From positions 101,757,263 through 101,821,262 of the forward strand of contig JARDYH010000007.1 of assembly GCA_029215795.1 (NCBI GenBank): DNA of 64,000 nt, read 5' to 3'. Positions 1 to 10,430 of this stretch are shown one piece after another (positions within the stretch are counted from its first letter, which is position 1; each line of letters starts with the position of its first letter). This stretch comes from Anniella stebbinsi (taxonomy: Eukaryota; Chordata; Lepidosauria; Squamata; Anniellidae). The notes beneath the pieces are model-generated. The model saw only the letters and a program-made list of their open reading frames with translations, made no database searches and was not told where the DNA came from. Both the position numbers and the translations under genes were made by a program.

Positions 1-324
1 ATGTTCAGGCACCTGAAAGAAATAATATATGAAAATACGTGCAGTGTGTTCTCACACAAACACAGGATTAGTAGAGAGCCTCAATTCCAAACAAGGCAAA
101 AAAAAAAGTGTATGAACATATGAAGCTACCTTATAGGTCTAGTTCGGCTATCAGGAACATGCTATGGGCTCCACTTCCTGCTTTGTGTTAATCGTAGCTT
201 GCTTGATTCAGACATCTCAGCCAACTACAGCTACTGCAAACCAGAAAGTGGAGGGAATCAGCATGCACAAGGAGAGGTGCACAAGTCCACAACATGTTCC
301 CCACTATCAAACCAGGATTTTCCA

Positions 325-512
325 TGACATCTAAATCAAGCCACTGGTCCATCTAGCCCAGAAGTCTACTCAGACTAGGAGCAGCTCTCCAAGGTCTTTT
401 CCAACCATACTACCCATGAGCCTGTTTAAGTGGAAGTGCCAGGGATTAAATCTAAGACTTACTGCACTCAAGGCATGAGTTCCACCACTGAGCTATGGAC
501 TTGTCCCAAAAG
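325..512 (-). mobile_element. Sauria-type SINE, degenerate
   Basis: Read on the minus strand, this begins with the tRNA-like A box region (ctcagtggtgg-like, about 495-512). It continues through the B-box-like block near 455-480, the 'cttggagagctgctcc' middle segment near 378-395, and the 'gggctagatggaccagtgg' block near 345-365 that ends this SINE family. The family is restricted to squamates as far as I know, which is one reason for the host assignment. Several indels suggest it is old. Confidence 0.75.
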
Positions 513-599
513 TAGTATATGCCATTTGAAACAGAGAAGTCATTTGAAGGTCCAAACTACAGCTTGTCTTATTTTTTTCCTACAGACTATGCACAGTTT

Positions 600-1612
600 T
601 GCTATTCTGGCTCATGGTGACAACAACTGCCCCATAGCCGCAGCTCTCTGGGCGGTTTACATAAGATTGAATTTTTTAAAAAAAATACAGAAAATTTAAA
701 ACCAGAAAAACATGCTACATACACTGAAACATACACCTAAAAACAATAAACAACCTTATAGCCAACTATAAAAACAGATCCAGGATCGAATGAGCTCCTC
801 ACATATTGTTAAATGCCTGGGAAAAGAGAAAAGTTTTACCATGACGCCAAAAAGATAGCAATGTTGGTGTCAGGCAGGCCTCAACTGGGAGATAATTCCA
901 TAACTGGGGGGCCACCACAGAGAAGGCTCTCTCCCTTGTTGCTGTCTTCTGGGCCTTCCTCAGAATAGGCACCCGAAGAAAGATCTTAAATGTTGAAGAA
1001 AGATCTTAAATGTTGAACACAGTGTACAGATAGGTTCATGTCAGGTAAAGCTTTATAGGTTAGAACCAGCACCTTTAATAGGGCTCGGAAACGTACAGGC
1101 AGCCAATGCAAGCGGGCCAGTGTCGGTCTTACATGTTCGAACCTTCTGGTCCCTGTTATCAATCTGGCCGCTGCATTTTGCACAAGATGCGGATTCTGAA
1201 CCATCTTCAAAGGCAGCCCCACGTAGAGTACATTGCAGTAATCTAACTTGGAGATTACTAGAGCATAGACAACTGAAGCCAGGTTATCCCTGTCCAGATA
1301 GGGACATAGCTGGGCCACCAACCAAAGCGGGTAGAAGGCACTCCGTGCCACCGAGGCCACCTGAGCCTCAAGTGACAGAGATGGTTCTAGGAGAATCCCC
1401 AAGCTACGAACCTACTCCTTCAGGGGGAGTGCAACCGCATCCAGAGCAGGTTGTACCCTCTCTATCTGGGTCAGCAGAACCATCCACTAACAGCATCTCA
1501 GTATTGTCTGGACTGAGTTTCAGTTTATTAGCCCTCATCCAGTCCATTGTCGCAGCCAGGCACCAGTTCAGCACATCCACAGCCTCACCTGATGAAGATG
1601 AGGAGAAATAGA
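600..1612 (-). mobile_element. L2-clade LINE, 5'-truncated
   Basis: Minus-strand frames encode the end of reverse transcriptase and the L2 C-terminal domain. 1404-1637 contains the 'SGEAVDVLN...DWMRANKLKLSPD' stretch just after the YADD box, and 986-1402 contains 'SLSLEAQVASVARSAFY', 'LDYCNVLYVGLPL' and 'VQNAAARLITG'. The frames are separated by a frameshift near 1403. The 3' end lies near 600, where the usual L2 tail (gtaaaccgcccagag) is visible on the minus strand. The element is dead and lacks the endonuclease and most of RT. Confidence 0.88.
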
Positions 1613-1647
1613 GTTCCACACATGCTAGAATCCACAATGAGAAATTA

Positions 1648-1733
1648 ACAGTGCAATCCTAGGCATGCCTACTCATATGTAAGTCCCATTGTATCATATT
1701 GGATTACATCTTAAGACTGAAATCCTACATACA
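1648..1733. mobile_element. Short palindromic MITE, family A
   Basis: This is a degenerate copy of an approximately 85-bp palindrome found many times in the window. It starts with GTGCAATCCTA, passes through a 'ctactca..taagtcccat' arm, and ends in the inverse of these. The right arm is badly decayed here. Better copies are at 2787, 4113, 10636 and 12913. Confidence 0.5.
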
Positions 1734-1944
1734 CTAACCTTTAAAAATAAATTGGATTTTTAAAACTTAAATTGATTTTAAAAATCTAAATAAAATACTA
1801 AATATTTATAATTTTTAAAGTACTAGATTTCTCTCTCAGAATAACATAGTTATAATTAAGACTCATCATAAACAAGCTAAACCTACACTTACTATCTCAT
1901 AAAAATGACTTGATGGCTCTGGCAAACTCATACAATATGTCATG

Positions 1945-2190
1945 ATGACCAGCAATTTGGATGGCTTTAAAAGACAAATTCATAGTCATGTTGGCTCTAT
2001 GCTACTTCCAGTACCAAGGGCAGTCAGTGTAAGAGCTGCTGGGGAACACAAGTGGGAAGGTTCTCATGTCCTACTTGGAGATTTCCTACAGGTACTGGCT
2101 GGACATGGTGTGAACAGAACGCTGGACTTATAGAAGCTTTTGGCTTGATCCAAAAGGCTCCTCTTACGTTCTTCAATCAACCATGGACAT
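1945..2190 (+). mobile_element. CR1-type LINE 3' region, fragment
   Basis: The order of blocks matches the non-coding 3' region of a CR1-like repeat common in squamates: 'ggatggctttaaaagacaaattcat', then a 'gctacttccagtacc' block, then 'gctgctggggaacacaagtggga', then 'tgtgaacagaacgctggactta', then 'ttgatccaaaaggctcctctta' followed by 'gttctt'. No coding part remains. This is recognition by eye, so the family name is provisional. Confidence 0.55.
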
Positions 2191-2786
2191 ACATTTTATT
2201 TTTTCATCTCGTGTAAATGGCTCTGTCCAGCCTAACTACTAGCTCTTGTTCCATGAAAGTTCCCGACTTTTGATTTGTGTTCTTGAGACTATAGCCATGT
2301 GTTCAAAGAACAGGCTGGTTAGGACTGTTGCTCTGTGCACATGTGGTGGTGGAGGTGGGCCAAGCAAGGCAGAGAATTAATTAAGACAGAATTGGATTTA
2401 TTTATTTTTTAAAAAAGTAAATTCTACATTTCTCTTAAATAATAATTAGATTAACATTAAATAATCTGGATATAAGCATATTCACTGTATAGTTAATTTC
2501 TAAAGTGAATCAATGCCTGTATCAGCTACGCTGAGTTAAAGGAAGCTTTTCTATCCAAATGAAGAACCAATTTGATTATTTCCAAACATGAATTATTTAC
2601 GGAAATAAACTGAACTAGTCTGCTCCGTAATTATCAAACATAGTTTCAACTTATCGTTCCTGTTTCCTACTTGGTTTCTTTTGAGGGCAAGACAGAGTGA
2701 AGCAGAAAAGAGCAAGACTGGGAAGAAAAAGGAGGCAAAGTGGGTTCTTTGTGCATCTGCCTGTATTCCCATATACTGAGGCTTCA
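2191..2786. other. AT-rich intronic sequence, nothing recognised
   Basis: AT-rich with short A and T runs (2395-2470). I see no repeat family, splice-flanked open frame or RNA gene. Confidence 0.5.
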
Positions 2787-2862
2787 ATCCTGAATGTGAG
2801 TTAGCCCCACTGAACTCAATGGAACTTATGTCTGAGTAGACATGTACAAGATTGCACTGGTA
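2787..2862. mobile_element. Short palindromic MITE, family A
   Basis: The two arms fold on a centre at 'ccccactgaactcaatgg'. The right arm reads tctgagtagacatgtacaag and ends in ATTGCACTG, the family terminus. The left arm (caatcctgaatgtgagt) is more diverged. Confidence 0.6.
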
Positions 2863-3147
2863 ACCTCAAACTCTCATGGGTGATTGTCATAAGAATATGT
2901 GTTTAAAGCATTTCCTCCAATGGTTAAAAAAAAGCATGCAAAATATATACAGTCAGACAAAGAAATGCAAAGCCTCCTTGTAAATATGAAACAATGAAAA
3001 TAACACTCTAGTTGGTTGTAAATTAACATGGTTTAGTCACCAGATTCTGCAGGAAATATGGAAACGTTTCAAGGGCATACCCAATTTAAATCAGCCTTTT
3101 TTCTTGCTGATTTAAATTGCTTTGATTTAAGTCAATCCATGCTGTCT

Positions 3148-3213
3148 GGGAAGAAGCCCTACTGAACTCAATGCGATTTACTTCTGAGTAGATGTATAGG
3201 GTTGCACTGTAAA
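3148..3213. mobile_element. Short palindromic MITE, family A, right part
   Basis: The centre (ccctactgaactcaatgcga) and the whole right arm (tttacttctgagtaga, then tagggttgcactg) are present. The left terminus is missing or unrecognisable. Confidence 0.55.
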
Positions 3214-4112
3214 AGATGCTGCTCGTAGCATACTAACTAAAACAAACTCTTCACTAGAATCTTGGACTAGGGCAGTGATCTAACATGTAGCATCTCAAAA
3301 CCTTTTGTGTCTCCTGATGGAAGAGCCTGCTTTCTGTAAAGATATTATCTTCCACTAAAAATGTTTCCTGCAGCACAGCTAAAAATACTTGGAAGAACAT
3401 CAGCATTACAAATACCACTATTTATTGTTTCCTATAGGAAGCTGGCTATGTCCATTAGCTGATCACATTTCCCCAAAGATGTGATCATCCAGTCTGTTGC
3501 CTCACCCTACTCTGGTCTCCAGAGCTCTGAGTGTGCCCCAATTCAATGGCTGCTGTTCAGATTCAGGGGTCGGATTCTGATTCTCCTACTCAAAACATCT
3601 CTTTCCTACATCCATTCAGCTATTCCAAACATTCTCAATTTCACCTTGTCAGAATATTGGGCTGGCCAACCTCATGACCGATCTCTGTGTTTCCCTTCTC
3701 ATCTATCTATGAAATCAGCATCACAGTGGATGGGTTGCACAATCCATTTAAGACACCTTGGCTTGTGGCACCCTTGCCAGGCACCCATTCCATAACCCAA
3801 CCCCCACTTGTAAGCTTTTTGTGTCATCTGAACTTGGCATGGTTAGCAAACCACCCATAAACCTAAAACAGCACATGGGTTCTGGATGGTTTGTTAACTA
3901 TGCCAACAACTCAGCCATCCATCCACTCATCAAGTTGTGTGTGTCCAAACAAGGAAGCAAGAAGATGAAAGGAGGAGGGACACTAAACACAACTGAACTG
4001 CAAGTAGATTAAATGATACGTTAAAAAAAAGCTTCCCAGCCTTTTTTAACCACGACAAAAAAAAATTATTTAATTATTATTAATGATATTTTATAATATT
4101 TTTTTAACTCTT
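3214..4112. other. Unannotated intronic sequence
   Basis: No recognised repeat, exon or RNA gene. The region ends in an AT-rich stretch (4020-4110). Confidence 0.45.
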
Positions 4113-4196
4113 ACAGTGCAATCCCCCACATGCCTACTCAGAAAACAAGGTCATTGGGTCAATGGGACTTACTCCCAGCTAAGTGGACTGCAGCCT
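4113..4196. mobile_element. Short palindromic MITE, family A
   Basis: Starts CAGTGCAATCC at 4116. The arm 'catgcctactcag' is followed by the centre 'cattgggtcaatggg' and the arm 'acttactcccag', ending in gactgcagcc. It is a complete but diverged copy of the palindromic family. Confidence 0.6.
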
Positions 4197-4263
4197 AAAA
4201 CTACCAACAAGAAAGGAAAGTGAAACTAGACAAAAGCAATGATATACTTCCACACCACCCCCA

Positions 4264-4288
4264 GCCTCCCCCTCCCCCCCCCCCCCCC
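4264..4288. repeat. Poly-C tract
   Basis: C-rich tract ending in an uninterrupted run of 15 C (4274-4288). Confidence 0.9.
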
Positions 4289-4447
4289 GCTCTGTTTTGT
4301 CCCTGTTGGTTGCAGTCGGGCTTTCCTTTTTTGGGATTGGGCCACTGAGCAGGGTGATTTTGATGCTGTTTTCAAGAAGGCGTGGTTGTCCTCCCAGTCC
4401 ACTTATCTAGTCTGAGAATTAGTTTAGCTCGTTGGCTTCATAAGGGA

Positions 4448-4655
4448 AGGGGATATAGTTCAGCGGTAGCCTCCATGTGTTGCATGAAGACATGCATGCA
4501 TGCTTTTGCAATGTGATTCCTAGCTTCAATCCTTGGCACCTCCAGGTAGGAGAGGAAAGAATTCTGCCTGAACCCCTAGAGAGCCGTTGCCAGTACTGGG
4601 CTAGCTGGTCTGACTCAGTATCAAGGCAGCTTCCTGTATACCTTATGTTCCTATG
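4448..4655 (+). mobile_element. Sauria-type SINE
   Basis: The tRNA-like head starts with 'gatatagttcagcggtag' (A box). The B-box-like block is near 4515-4545 (ttcaatccttggcacctcc), and the middle block is 'aggtaggagaggaaagaattctgcctgaa'-like. The end has 'gggctagctggtctgactcag' and 'aaggcagcttcctg'. All blocks are in family order, so it is essentially full length. It could once have been transcribed by RNA polymerase III. Confidence 0.82.
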
Positions 4656-4659
4656 ATCT

Positions 4660-5984
4660 TAAATGAGTATTTCTGAAAGAACTATATTGGTTATGCCCAT
4701 TGTTGTCTTTATTGGATAGATCAATTTGTGACTACTAGTTCCTGAAATCCTATGAGTACTTTGCAACGGGATTCCAATGTGTTTCACTGTACGCTTGTTT
4801 ACAGTTTGGCATGATTGCTGATTTCCCTTCTCTGTTGCTCTTGCAGGCATAGCTGTCTCTCCTTGAAGGTAAGGTAAAGGGGGTGTTCCAGTGGGCAAGG
4901 AGGGGACTGGGGAGGCCGCCTGATGAGGAATCTTCTGGCCTCCCGAGCCTCCTTCCTTTCCGCTCCCTGATGCCTCAAATAGGTGAAAAAGCCCATCGAG
5001 CTGAAATGTTATGTGGGAGGAGCAAGTTCTGAGGCTTCTGGCTATCCCCATGGAATTGTGCCCTTAACAGTTTGGGGGGGGGGGGTTGCTGAGGTTGTAA
5101 AACCCCTTCCTGGACATTCAATAAATAAAAACAAACAAATGGAGACTTGCATAAATTTCCCAATGTGTCTTTTGTGTATGTGTTCAATACTTCCTCTTCA
5201 TTTATTCCCTCTTAATTTTCTTTCACACTTCTTCATTCATATACTATCCATACAGACACATATACACAATCTAACGACTTATGAACATTATAATAGTGCT
5301 ACCTACTTACTTAACATTACCCATTGGCCCTGCATATTAACTTTCTGAACAGTTAGAATGCCCACAGACATTTCAAAACACTTCAGCTGAGTGAATGGAA
5401 TAATCTCACAGAGCTCCTCAACTGCTTTATTGTACTGTTTCCTTTGTTATGAGACTGTTCCATCTTGAAGGCAGCCTAAAAATAATGTTAAATGAATAAA
5501 TAAAATGCAATCATAATACTACAATAACAATAAGTTAATTTCTATAGTAATTGGACTTTACACATAGAACTGGTAAACAATGTTTAAAACTTAATTTTAC
5601 TTGTGGTGAGGGAATTGGGATTCAGTAAGTGGGATTTACTTCTAGTGATGTGGGTTTTCTGTGAAATTTTGAACTGAAAAAAAATCCTATGCAAGTTAGG
5701 CCAATTTTCAATTTGTATTGGGAAAAAAATCAGTTTGGATTGGATAATCACTAAAGAGTGATCTATTTTAGCATGTTTACTAAATGCACAACACAGCTAA
5801 AAAAGTACCCCATATTATTTTTTTGTCCCAATTTTTTAAAGAGAAAATTAAAGAACACTATATGTGAGTCAAATGTTATATTATGTAGACATTTTTATCT
5901 GAATACTTGTAAATATTTAAAGGTAATAGCATATTGTTTAAATGTAAGAAAGAAGCAAAGGTGACACACTAATCCATCTTTTTT
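4660..5984. other. Unannotated intronic sequence
   Basis: Mixed-composition sequence with a G run at 5072-5086 and AT-rich stretches after 5400. Open frames here (for example 4659-5051 minus, 4983-5348 plus) show no family resemblance and have low-complexity content. A short 'taaatgaataaataaaatg' at 5490-5510 resembles a LINE tail but has no body attached. Confidence 0.4.
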
Positions 5985-6055
5985 CCAATCTGGTGCCCTC
6001 CAGATATATTGGACTATAACTCTCAGCATCTTTCAGTCAGCAAGTGGAATTTGAA
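5985..6055. mobile_element. MITE family B, left half
   Basis: Contains 'ctggtgccctccagata', then 'ttggactataactctcagcat'. This is one arm of a palindromic family whose full copies are at 60021-60145 and 61237-61375. The second arm is absent. Confidence 0.55.
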
Positions 6056-6074
6056 ACATGGTGTCCCCAAAATG

Positions 6075-6620
6075 AGGATGACACCCAGCTCTGTCTCTCC
6101 GTTCCATCTGAATTAGGAGAGCCTGTACAAGTTCTGGAACAGTAGTAGTACCTCAAGGCAGTGGTGGAGTGGATGAAATCTGAAACTGAATCCTGATAAG
6201 AAGGGAGCTCTGTGAGGAAGCAGTTTCTGCGCCCAAAAATTAGGCAGAAGGCCTTGATGGAACAGGTACACAGTTTGGGAATATTCTTTGATTCAAAGTT
6301 GTCACTGGAGATTGCCTGTGGCAAAGGAGTGCTTATGCCAGCTACAGCCATCCATGGACCAGGATAATCTGATGACAGTAGTCCATACTCTGATGACATC
6401 CTGACTGGATTATTGCAGTGCTCTCTACATTTGGCTCCCCCAGAACACAATCTGGGAACTGCATCTGGTGCAGAATGCTGCTGCCTGTGTGCTGAGAAGG
6501 GCAGTGAGATGTGAGCATATCACATCAGTTTTGAAATCTCTATACTGGCTGCCGGTGAGCTACTACTCGGTCCAATGCAATGTGTGTTAGCACTAATGTA
6601 CAAAATTCTAAATGGCTCAG
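6075..6620 (+). mobile_element. L2-like LINE fragment, old
   Basis: The plus strand encodes, with many stops and frameshifts, the region just after the RT catalytic box (gatgacacccagctctgtct at 6078-6097, equivalent to DDTQLCLS). The C-terminal domain follows: 'gggaatattctttgattcaaa' corresponds to LGI.FDS, then a degraded 'attattgcagtgctctctac' and 'tgctgcctgtgtgctga'. It is more diverged from the other L2 copies here, so probably a different or older subfamily. It is in the opposite orientation to WARS2. Confidence 0.65.
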
Positions 6621-6709
6621 GACCACCTTCCCCAGTACCAACAAGTAACCACCAGCATTGTAGTGAAAGCTGACTTGACTTCTAAAGTAGATATATTGAT
6701 AATCAAAGC

Positions 6710-6710
<1 letters not shown>

Positions 6711-6756
<46 letters not shown>
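6711..6756 (+). repeat. (GAAA)n microsatellite
   Basis: About eleven perfect GAAA units, only ~80 bp beyond the WARS2 exon 2 donor site. In the pre-mRNA this is a (UUUC)n polypyrimidine tract close to the 5' splice site. A length polymorphism is likely. Confidence 0.95.
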
Positions 6757-6834
6757 GGACTTCCCTGGAGCTACTTTGCCCAGTGAAAGATGTGGCCATC
6801 ACAAAAGGGCTTAGTAAATAAGAGACACACTGAC

Positions 6835-7089
6835 CTGAGATTGCTGGAAAAGGAAGCACTGCTGTGGATTAATGCCACAGGCAAGGAGAGCTGCAGTGAT
6901 GTTTAGGATGCTTGTGCGTAAAAGGGCCGGCTCTCTTGGTACCGTGAGGGAGTGGAGGTCTACAATGCTGTATAACACAGAGCTGCATTCTTCCTGTAGC
7001 TTCACCCAACTTGTGATAGCACCAAGGTAATTTCCCAGATGAGGGATCCCAGTTGGTTGAATACCTGAGAAAATCCTTTTCAGGCCTTT
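6835..7089 (-). CDS. WARS2: WARS2 exon 2: mitochondrial tryptophanyl-tRNA synthetase, catalytic N-terminus
   Basis: WARS2 charges mitochondrial tRNA-Trp with tryptophan in the matrix. This 255-bp exon encodes 85 residues in phase 0 at both ends. The acceptor is ttggttacAG (7091-7090) and the donor is CAG|GTCAGT (6835/6834). From memory of the family, the protein aligns closely with human WARS2: [10 protein letters not shown], then the class I HIGH-like site HLGNYLGA (exon residues 17-24), [21 protein letters not shown], and CGINPQ followed by FLFQQSQ at the exon end. These form the start of the Rossmann-fold ATP and tryptophan site. There are no stops or frameshifts, and the changes relative to human are conservative. 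The KMSKS loop and anticodon-binding part are encoded by exons left of this window. The open frame continues upstream to an ATG (7104), but that ATG lies in intron 1. This is the most secure protein-coding call in the window. Confidence 0.96.
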
Positions 7090-7119
7090 CTGTAACCAAA
7101 CCATAATTTAATATCATCT

Positions 7120-7619
7120 GTGTACTAATTAAGTGCTGGTAGCATACACACATTTGCCTTTCTTTGCACACATGGGGCAAAAATAGATAGTGGAGACACC
7201 TGGGCATATAACAAAGAATACCGTTGACTATGAAACATAATACCACAATAAAGGCATTTACTCTTTAAGGCATCACAGTACTTTTATTTTTAGTGCTCAT
7301 GAGCTCCTGTTCATTTCAATCTGACAATGTCCTAAGGGCTAGTGCCTTCATAGCTATCCTTCTACAATTTGACCGATTTCTGATATCTTTTTCTAGGTTT
7401 TAGTTAAAGTCTTAGGGCAGTTCCACACTTTTATGATTGCTGAGAGAACACCAATATATCTTGCAGAAAGCTTTGACTATTGAACTGTATAGAATTGTAA
7501 AAAAACAAATAAATAAATAAAGCATAGACAACACAAATGTTTCTTTAAACAGCCATATATAATCTGGAATTGTAATTTGGCCGTCTTTAAGACATGGGCG
7601 TCTAAAGAGGCAGGTGCAT
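7120..7619. other. Unannotated intronic sequence
   Basis: No repeat family or exon recognised. A (aaat)-type run at 7505-7522 could be a lone LINE or SINE tail. Confidence 0.4.
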
Positions 7620-7830
7620 CGTAATTTCATTTATATGCCACTTTTCCATGATAAAATTATGTTCAAACAGCACACAGCAATATCAGAGAAATTTAAATAA
7701 TAAAATAACAACATTTCCAGATAATTCTCTAAATTACAAGTCATAACAAGGTTTAAATAGCCATGCAGATAGGTTAATAAAAAAAAATCTCACAGTAATA
7801 AATACGCACTAAGATTAAACAATCCAATAA
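7620..7830 (-). mobile_element. LINE 3' tail-like fragment
   Basis: On the minus strand the end at about 7620-7640 reads 'gtggcatataaatgaaat', the type of terminus seen in L2-clade elements. The ~180 bp upstream of it on that strand is AT-rich and non-coding, like an L2 3' UTR. There is no coding part, so the call is weak. Confidence 0.35.
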
Positions 7831-8054
7831 TAATTCATACTATGTCCAAGCAAAGGAGATACATCCAAACAGCAGCGAAAATAACAGCAAAAGGAGAAGC
7901 GACCCACGCTCCCAGGCCAGGTAGAAATGAGCTAGAAAAGCAGGGACAAGGTCCTGCAGGGACAGCGTAACAACTAGAACAGTGTGGGCCAGAATGAAAT
8001 GGGCTGGAATGGCCCCTTTATGTAAAATAAAGCCTGCCACAAACACTGACATGT

Positions 8055-9182
8055 ATGAGGGACACTTCAGAACAATATTTTAGGACTGAAAGCTTTGCAA
8101 TATTGTAGTATTAATAACACCGTAATGCCCAGAACCCAACAAGAACAGTATGGAATGGCTCAGAACGCCAACCAGCCACAACACACATAACTGTATGGCA
8201 GGGAATGCCAGTAGCCATGAAACCTTCACATAAACCACGTTCTGGTACCTATTCCAGGCAATAAATGGTATCCAAGAAAAATGGTCCAGAACACGAAGTG
8301 CCGAGTGAGCAAAACCAACCAAATTCACCAGGCATAGCTGACTGGGTGGGAGTGATGCAATCAGCCACAAAACATTCACAGAAATCACGTTCAGGTATCT
8401 GTTCTGGGCTATAAATATTATTCCAGGAAAAATGGTCTGCAACGCCAACCAAACAAATTTATACATTGGTCTAGACTGAAAATTATCTATGATTTTAAAT
8501 AAAGTTGTTCTGGGGAAATAGGCAGTTTAGGAGGTCAGAACACCTTTTCCTATGGTTCCTTATCATGACAATTGACATGCTGTATTGAATCAAATGGGAA
8601 TAAACAGCCTGAAATGTTCAGGTTTAAAGCCTCTGAAACAATTAAACATACCACTATCCCACTTACATACACAAAGACAACTTGCTGCGATTATTTTGAG
8701 TGATAAATTAAGAGAAATATTACTTCAGTGGGTTTAACAGACAAATTAAATTTGATATCAGGTGTTACTTGATAGGGCTGAGAGTTAAAGCCACAATTCT
8801 GTAATTTTTAAAGACTGTTTTGTTTTTGTTTTATTATTATAATAGACATTAAAAAGAGATTTTTTTATTTTAACAATGAGTGGTTGCGGTTGTTGGTGGC
8901 TTACTGCATCACTCCCATCTAGTCATGTGAATTTGGTTGGTTGGCTCACTTGGAAGTTGGCACTCCAGGCTATTTCCCAAAATACAAACTTTTGCCTGGA
9001 ACAGGTACTGGAATGTGGGTTTTGTGGAAGTTTTGTGGCTGACGGCATCACTCCCGACTAGTCATGTGTGCACAGTTCTGTTCTGGATAGATTTTGGGCT
9101 TTATGAGGTTAAATAATAACATAATATTGCAAGGGTTTCAGCTCTAAAACATTGTTCTGAAATGTTTCTAACACTTTCTTTT
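8055..9182. mobile_element. Long foldback element with inverted ~150-bp repeat units
   Basis: The outer ends are inverted copies. The left end (8060-8115) reads cttcagaacaatattttag ... ctttgcaatattgtagta. The complement of the right end (9110-9172) reads tttcagaacaatgttttag ... cttgcaatattatgtta. Inside each arm are about two units of a ~150-bp repeat, minus-oriented at about 8150-8460 and plus-oriented at about 8880-9075. Their marker motif is (t)tgcctggaa(t/c)aggtac, followed by ttttgtggctga.(t/g)gcatcactccc. The central ~400 bp (8470-8875) is AT-rich and not repeated. There is no transposase and no clear target duplication. It is probably a non-autonomous foldback DNA transposon; the family is unknown to me. 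Confidence 0.65.
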
Positions 9183-9189
9183 TGGCATG

Positions 9190-9640
9190 GTGTTTTTAAA
9201 TAAAGCTGTTTTCTGGCCTGTTCCAGCATTTAATACCGTCTCAGTCCTGCAGGAATCCCAGCTAGATGATCTCCAAGCACTATAAAGTTCACACTAGAGG
9301 GGGGGGAGGTCAGTTTTACTGCAAAACTGTAGCTGCTGCATGAAATGTAGAGCCACTCTAGCTACTCCCCCAGATGAGAATATGCCTATCAGAGGGGGAA
9401 AATATTAGATGAGCAGAGCCCCCACCCCAGAACCTGCAGCTTTGTCTCACCACACACTCACTCTCTTCCACCCCCCTCCCCAAGCACTGCTCTGTCCCAT
9501 TCCCAAAGCACCTGCCCTGGCTTCTTCATCTGCTGAGGGCAGGTTTTGCTGCACACAAATCTCCTCAAAGACCACATCACCTGCAGAAAAATAACTCCCT
9601 CCCTTAAAAGAGAAATCTCCAGGGAGGGTTCCCGTGCCAG
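9190..9640. other. Unannotated intronic sequence
   Basis: A G run at 9300-9307 and C-rich stretches (9420-9500). No recognised element. Open frames on both strands look fortuitous. Confidence 0.4.
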
Positions 9641-9644
9641 ATCA

Positions 9645-9765
9645 TACAATCCCAGAACAGTAGAGTTGGAAGGGGCCTATAAGGCTATCAAGTCCAACCC
9701 CCTGCTCAATGCAGGAATCCACCTTAAAGCATCCCTGACAGATAGTTGTCCAGTTGCCTGTTTAT
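9645..9765 (-). mobile_element. CR1 LINE 3' end fragment
   Basis: Carries the CR1 3' signature, seen on the plus strand as 'agagttggaaggggcctata', then 'aagtccaaccccctgctcaa', then 'catccctgacagatagttgt'. Only the last ~120 bp of the element is present, a severe 5' truncation typical of CR1. Confidence 0.85.
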
Positions 9766-10011
9766 CCTGCTGGGGTTGCCAGAGGAAAGGAAACACGTAA
9801 CTTCTCAGTGCGCAGTGGGGTACCTATAACCAACTCCCCCAGCCAATTGTGTTTCATCTTGGGCATCTGCACTCTGAGAGAAAATGCAAGGTGAACAGCA
9901 GCAAGGTCAGTCAGACCAGCAGCTAGCCAGCAATGTGAGGGACTCAAGAGTTGGAGGCCGAGAGACAGATCTGCAGCAAAGGACTGACCTGGTGTAGAGA
10001 GTGAGTGAGAG
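9766..10011. other. Unannotated intronic sequence
   Basis: No recognised element. Confidence 0.4.
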
Positions 10012-10116
10012 TTAAACTACACACTACATTAAATGCGTAGTGTGTAGGTGATAACTTCATTTTATTCTTGTGTAAGTGGCTGGGTGGGAGGCAAACCTTC
10101 CCACCCAGCCACTTCC
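10012..10116. repeat. Two adjacent near-perfect hairpins
   Basis: Stem 1: CTACACACTAC (10017-10027) pairs perfectly with GTAGTGTGTAG (10037-10047) across a 9-nt loop. Stem 2: AAGTGGCTGGGTGGGAGG (10074-10091) pairs with the complementary 10096-10114 with one bulge and a 4-nt loop. Together they look like the end of a palindromic non-autonomous DNA transposon, but no matching right terminus was found. Confidence 0.6.
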
Positions 10117-10405
10117 CCCCCCCCCTTTAAAATCCCCACCACCACAGCAGGGGCTTAAGAAAAAAGCCACTGGTGTTTTTCTTTTCTTTTTTGGATTTTT
10201 CATACTTTCTTCTTTTTAAAATTTTTCTGTCAGCTGAAAAGTGCTGAAAAGGGATGGAGAGGAAAAAAAGGTGGAGTCAGAGACCAAAAATTGGGTGGAG
10301 CAAGACATACATTCTGAACGGGGTGTGGTATGTGTGCCGCTCTCTTTCTCCCAGCTGGCTGCAACAAAGCAAGTCTGATCCAGGCTTTGCATATGTATTT
10401 TTTAA

Positions 10406-10430
10406 AATAATAATAATAATAATAATAATA
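10406..10430 (+). repeat. (AAT)n microsatellite
   Basis: About eight ATA/AAT units after a T and A run. Confidence 0.9.

Larger units (their letters stand above)
1..6834 (-). other. WARS2: WARS2 intron 2 (partial)
   Basis: Inferred from the canonical donor (CAG followed by GTCAGT on the minus strand) at the end of exon 2 at 6834-6833. The next exon is not in the window, so the intron runs off the left end. It holds the repeats listed separately. I see no further exon here: no open frame continues the TrpRS homology. Confidence 0.75.

Noticed and set aside
325..512. tRNA-like promoter boxes that could suggest a tRNA gene
   Set aside because: Belongs to a SINE; no cloverleaf with a proper anticodon arm can be drawn. 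The same holds for 4448 and 14755.
1120..1611. 163-codon plus frame
   Set aside because: Antisense shadow of the L2 C-terminal domain on the minus strand.
8080..8466. 128-codon minus frame with a repeated hydrophobic motif, resembling a membrane protein
   Set aside because: It is the 150-bp repeat unit of the foldback element read in one frame; a short unit with no divisible-by-three constraint across arms and no homology.
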